64,000 nucleotides of DNA from Primorskyibacter flagellatus (lineage in GTDB: Bacteria > Pseudomonadota > Alphaproteobacteria > Rhodobacterales > Rhodobacteraceae): NCBI RefSeq assembly GCF_900176485.1, contig NZ_FWYD01000011.1, forward strand, positions 1 through 64,000, written 5' to 3'. The notes under the pieces are model-generated. The model was not told the origin of the DNA. It searched no databases and worked only from the letters and a program-made list of their open reading frames with translations. This document shows, piece by piece, positions 63,011-64,000 of this stretch (the stretch's first letter is position 1; every line of letters starts with the position of its first letter). A program made the position numbers and the translations under genes.

Positions 63011-64000
63011 TCACGCGCTCTCTGCCAGCGCCCGCGCCAGCCGGGTCTGCTGAGTGATGACGTCTTGCAGGTCAATCGTCACCACATGACCATCCCGCAC
63101 CACTTGTCGGCCTTCGACGAAGAGATCACGCACCTGCATTGGCCCCGCCAATAACAGCGCGGCCCTGTCCCAGCTTCCTGCGCTTTCGATGCCGCCAATA
63201 TCCCAAAGTGCTAGGTCCGCACGCTTGCCCACGGCCACCTGACCGCAATCGTCTCGGCCCAGAACTTCGGCCCCGCCTCGGGTGGCAATATAGAGCGCCT
63301 CGCGCGCGCTCATTGCATCTGCGCCGCGCGACACCCGTTGGAGCAACATCGCCTGTCGCGCCTCTGCCACAAGATTTCCCGCATCATTGGAGGCGGATCC
63401 GTCCACGCCAAGCCCGACACGCACCCCGGCATCGCGCATCGCGCGCACGGGTGCGATGCCCGACCCCAATCGGCAATTGGAGCAAGGGCAGTGCGCAACA
63501 CCGGTGCGGCTGCGCGCGAAGAGATCAATCTCTTGTGCGTCCAGCTTCACGCAATGGGCGTGCCACACATCCGCGCCGGTCCACCCCAGCTCTTCGGCAT
63601 ATTGCCCCGGTCGGCAGCCGAACTGCGCTTGTGAATAGGCAATGTCCTCGTCGTTCTCGGCCAGATGGGTGTGCAGCATCACCCCCTTGTCGCGGGCCAG
63701 AAGCGCCGCGTCGCGCATCAACTCACGGCTCACCGAGAAAGGTGAGCAAGGTGCCACGCCAACGCGGATCATCGCCCCTTCGGCCGGATCGTGGAACGCA
63801 TCAATCACACGGATCGCGTCGCGCAGGATCTCGTCTTCGCGTTCCACCAGACTGTCGGGGGGAAGGCCGCCCGCGCTTTCGCCGATGCTCATCGCGCCGC
63901 GCGTCGGGTGAAACCGCAGGCCGATTTCCTTGGCGGCATCAATCGTATCATCCAACCGCGACCCGTTCGGATAGAGGTAAAGGTGGTCCGAGGTCATCGT
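63011..64000 (-). CDS. 8-oxoguanine deaminase-like amidohydrolase (5' end outside window)
   Basis: At least 329 residues of a metal-dependent amidohydrolase; the frame is still open at the right window edge, so about 110 N-terminal residues, including the HxH metal site, are missing. Visible are LHTHLAENDED (metal His), the HAHCVKLD segment and the GLGVDGSASNDAGN motif with the catalytic Asp. This last motif is characteristic of 8-oxoguanine deaminases and related atrazine/hydroxyatrazine-type enzymes. It would deaminate an oxidised or modified purine. A cytosine- or guanine-deaminase relative remains possible. Confidence 0.85.
   Translation of the reverse strand, partial: TMTSDHLYLYPNGSRLDDTIDAAKEIGLRFHPTRGAMSIGESAGGLPPDSLVEREDEILRDAIRVIDAFHDPAEGAMIRVGVAPCSPFSVSRELMRDAALLARDKGVMLHTHLAENDEDIAYSQAQFGCRPGQYAEELGWTGADVWHAHCVKLDAQEIDLFARSRTGVAHCPCSNCRLGSGIAPVRAMRDAGVRVGLGVDGSASNDAGNLVAEARQAMLLQRVSRGADAMSAREALYIATRGGAEVLGRDDCGQVAVGKRADLALWDIGGIESAGSWDRAALLLAGPMQVRDLFVEGRQVVRDGHVVTIDLQDVITQQTRLARALAESA

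Overview
The window reads as one chromosomal segment of a Rhodobacterales (Roseobacter-group) alphaproteobacterium. The evidence is high G+C with GC-rich third positions, a cydDCABX block, the lptF-lptG-lptD-surA-pdxA-rsmA operon, the ribBX-ribH-nusB cluster, a DUF4167 protein, TAXI and DctP type TRAP binding proteins, and an FNR-type box of the kind FnrL recognises. No phage, insertion sequence, plasmid backbone or CRISPR array is visible. The only RNA gene found is one tRNA-Tyr.

Layout. (1) 1-5.5 kb: an ExeA-like membrane AAA ATPase converges on a minus-strand pair, an exported hendecad coiled-coil protein and an orphan TAXI solute-binding protein. No permease or secretion channel is nearby, and this is the least explained part of the window. 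(2) 5.8-13.5 kb: a Gfo/Idh/MocA oxidoreductase, then cydD-cydC, a perfect FNR-type site, and cydA-cydB-cydX, a complete cytochrome bd oxidase module with its assembly ABC transporter. (3) 13.6-17.4 kb: nusB, ribH and a RibB fusion whose GTP cyclohydrolase II-like half has lost its zinc cysteines (RibBX type), a zinc-ribbon protein, rlmB and tRNA-Tyr. (4) 17.7-25.5 kb: HNH endonuclease, esterase plus AlkA-type glycosylase, MFS transporter, a squalene/phytoene synthase-fold protein without the catalytic aspartates, citramalate synthase and cysS. (5) 25.9-32.2 kb: small stress and maintenance genes (YjbR, PEP mutase-like, TfoX-C, YqaE, DUF4112), ndk, an ABC-F ATPase, MarC and a retropepsin-like protease. 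(6) 32.3-42 kb: holC and pepA diverge from the six-gene LPS-export/outer-membrane-folding operon. (7) 42-48.6 kb: DUF4167, prmC-prfA, DUF1499, agmatinase, mazG and an iron-binding protein. (8) 48.8-57.4 kb: an unknown small membrane protein, nucleoside hydrolase plus GNAT, SelO, a DUF533/TerB-like protein and a DctP-DctQ-DctM TRAP transporter whose small permease carries an extra TM2 plus coiled-coil module. (9) 57.9-64 kb: RhlE-like helicase, Fur-family regulator, DMT exporter, enolase, a decayed acyl-CoA synthetase fragment and an 8-oxoguanine deaminase-like gene cut by the window end.

Three intergenic sites share a 20-base core followed by a GC-rich hairpin and look like members of a dispersed REP-like repeat family. 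Coordinates were refined by eye from start codons and ribosome-binding sites. No database search was possible, so names rest on recognised motifs and gene order.
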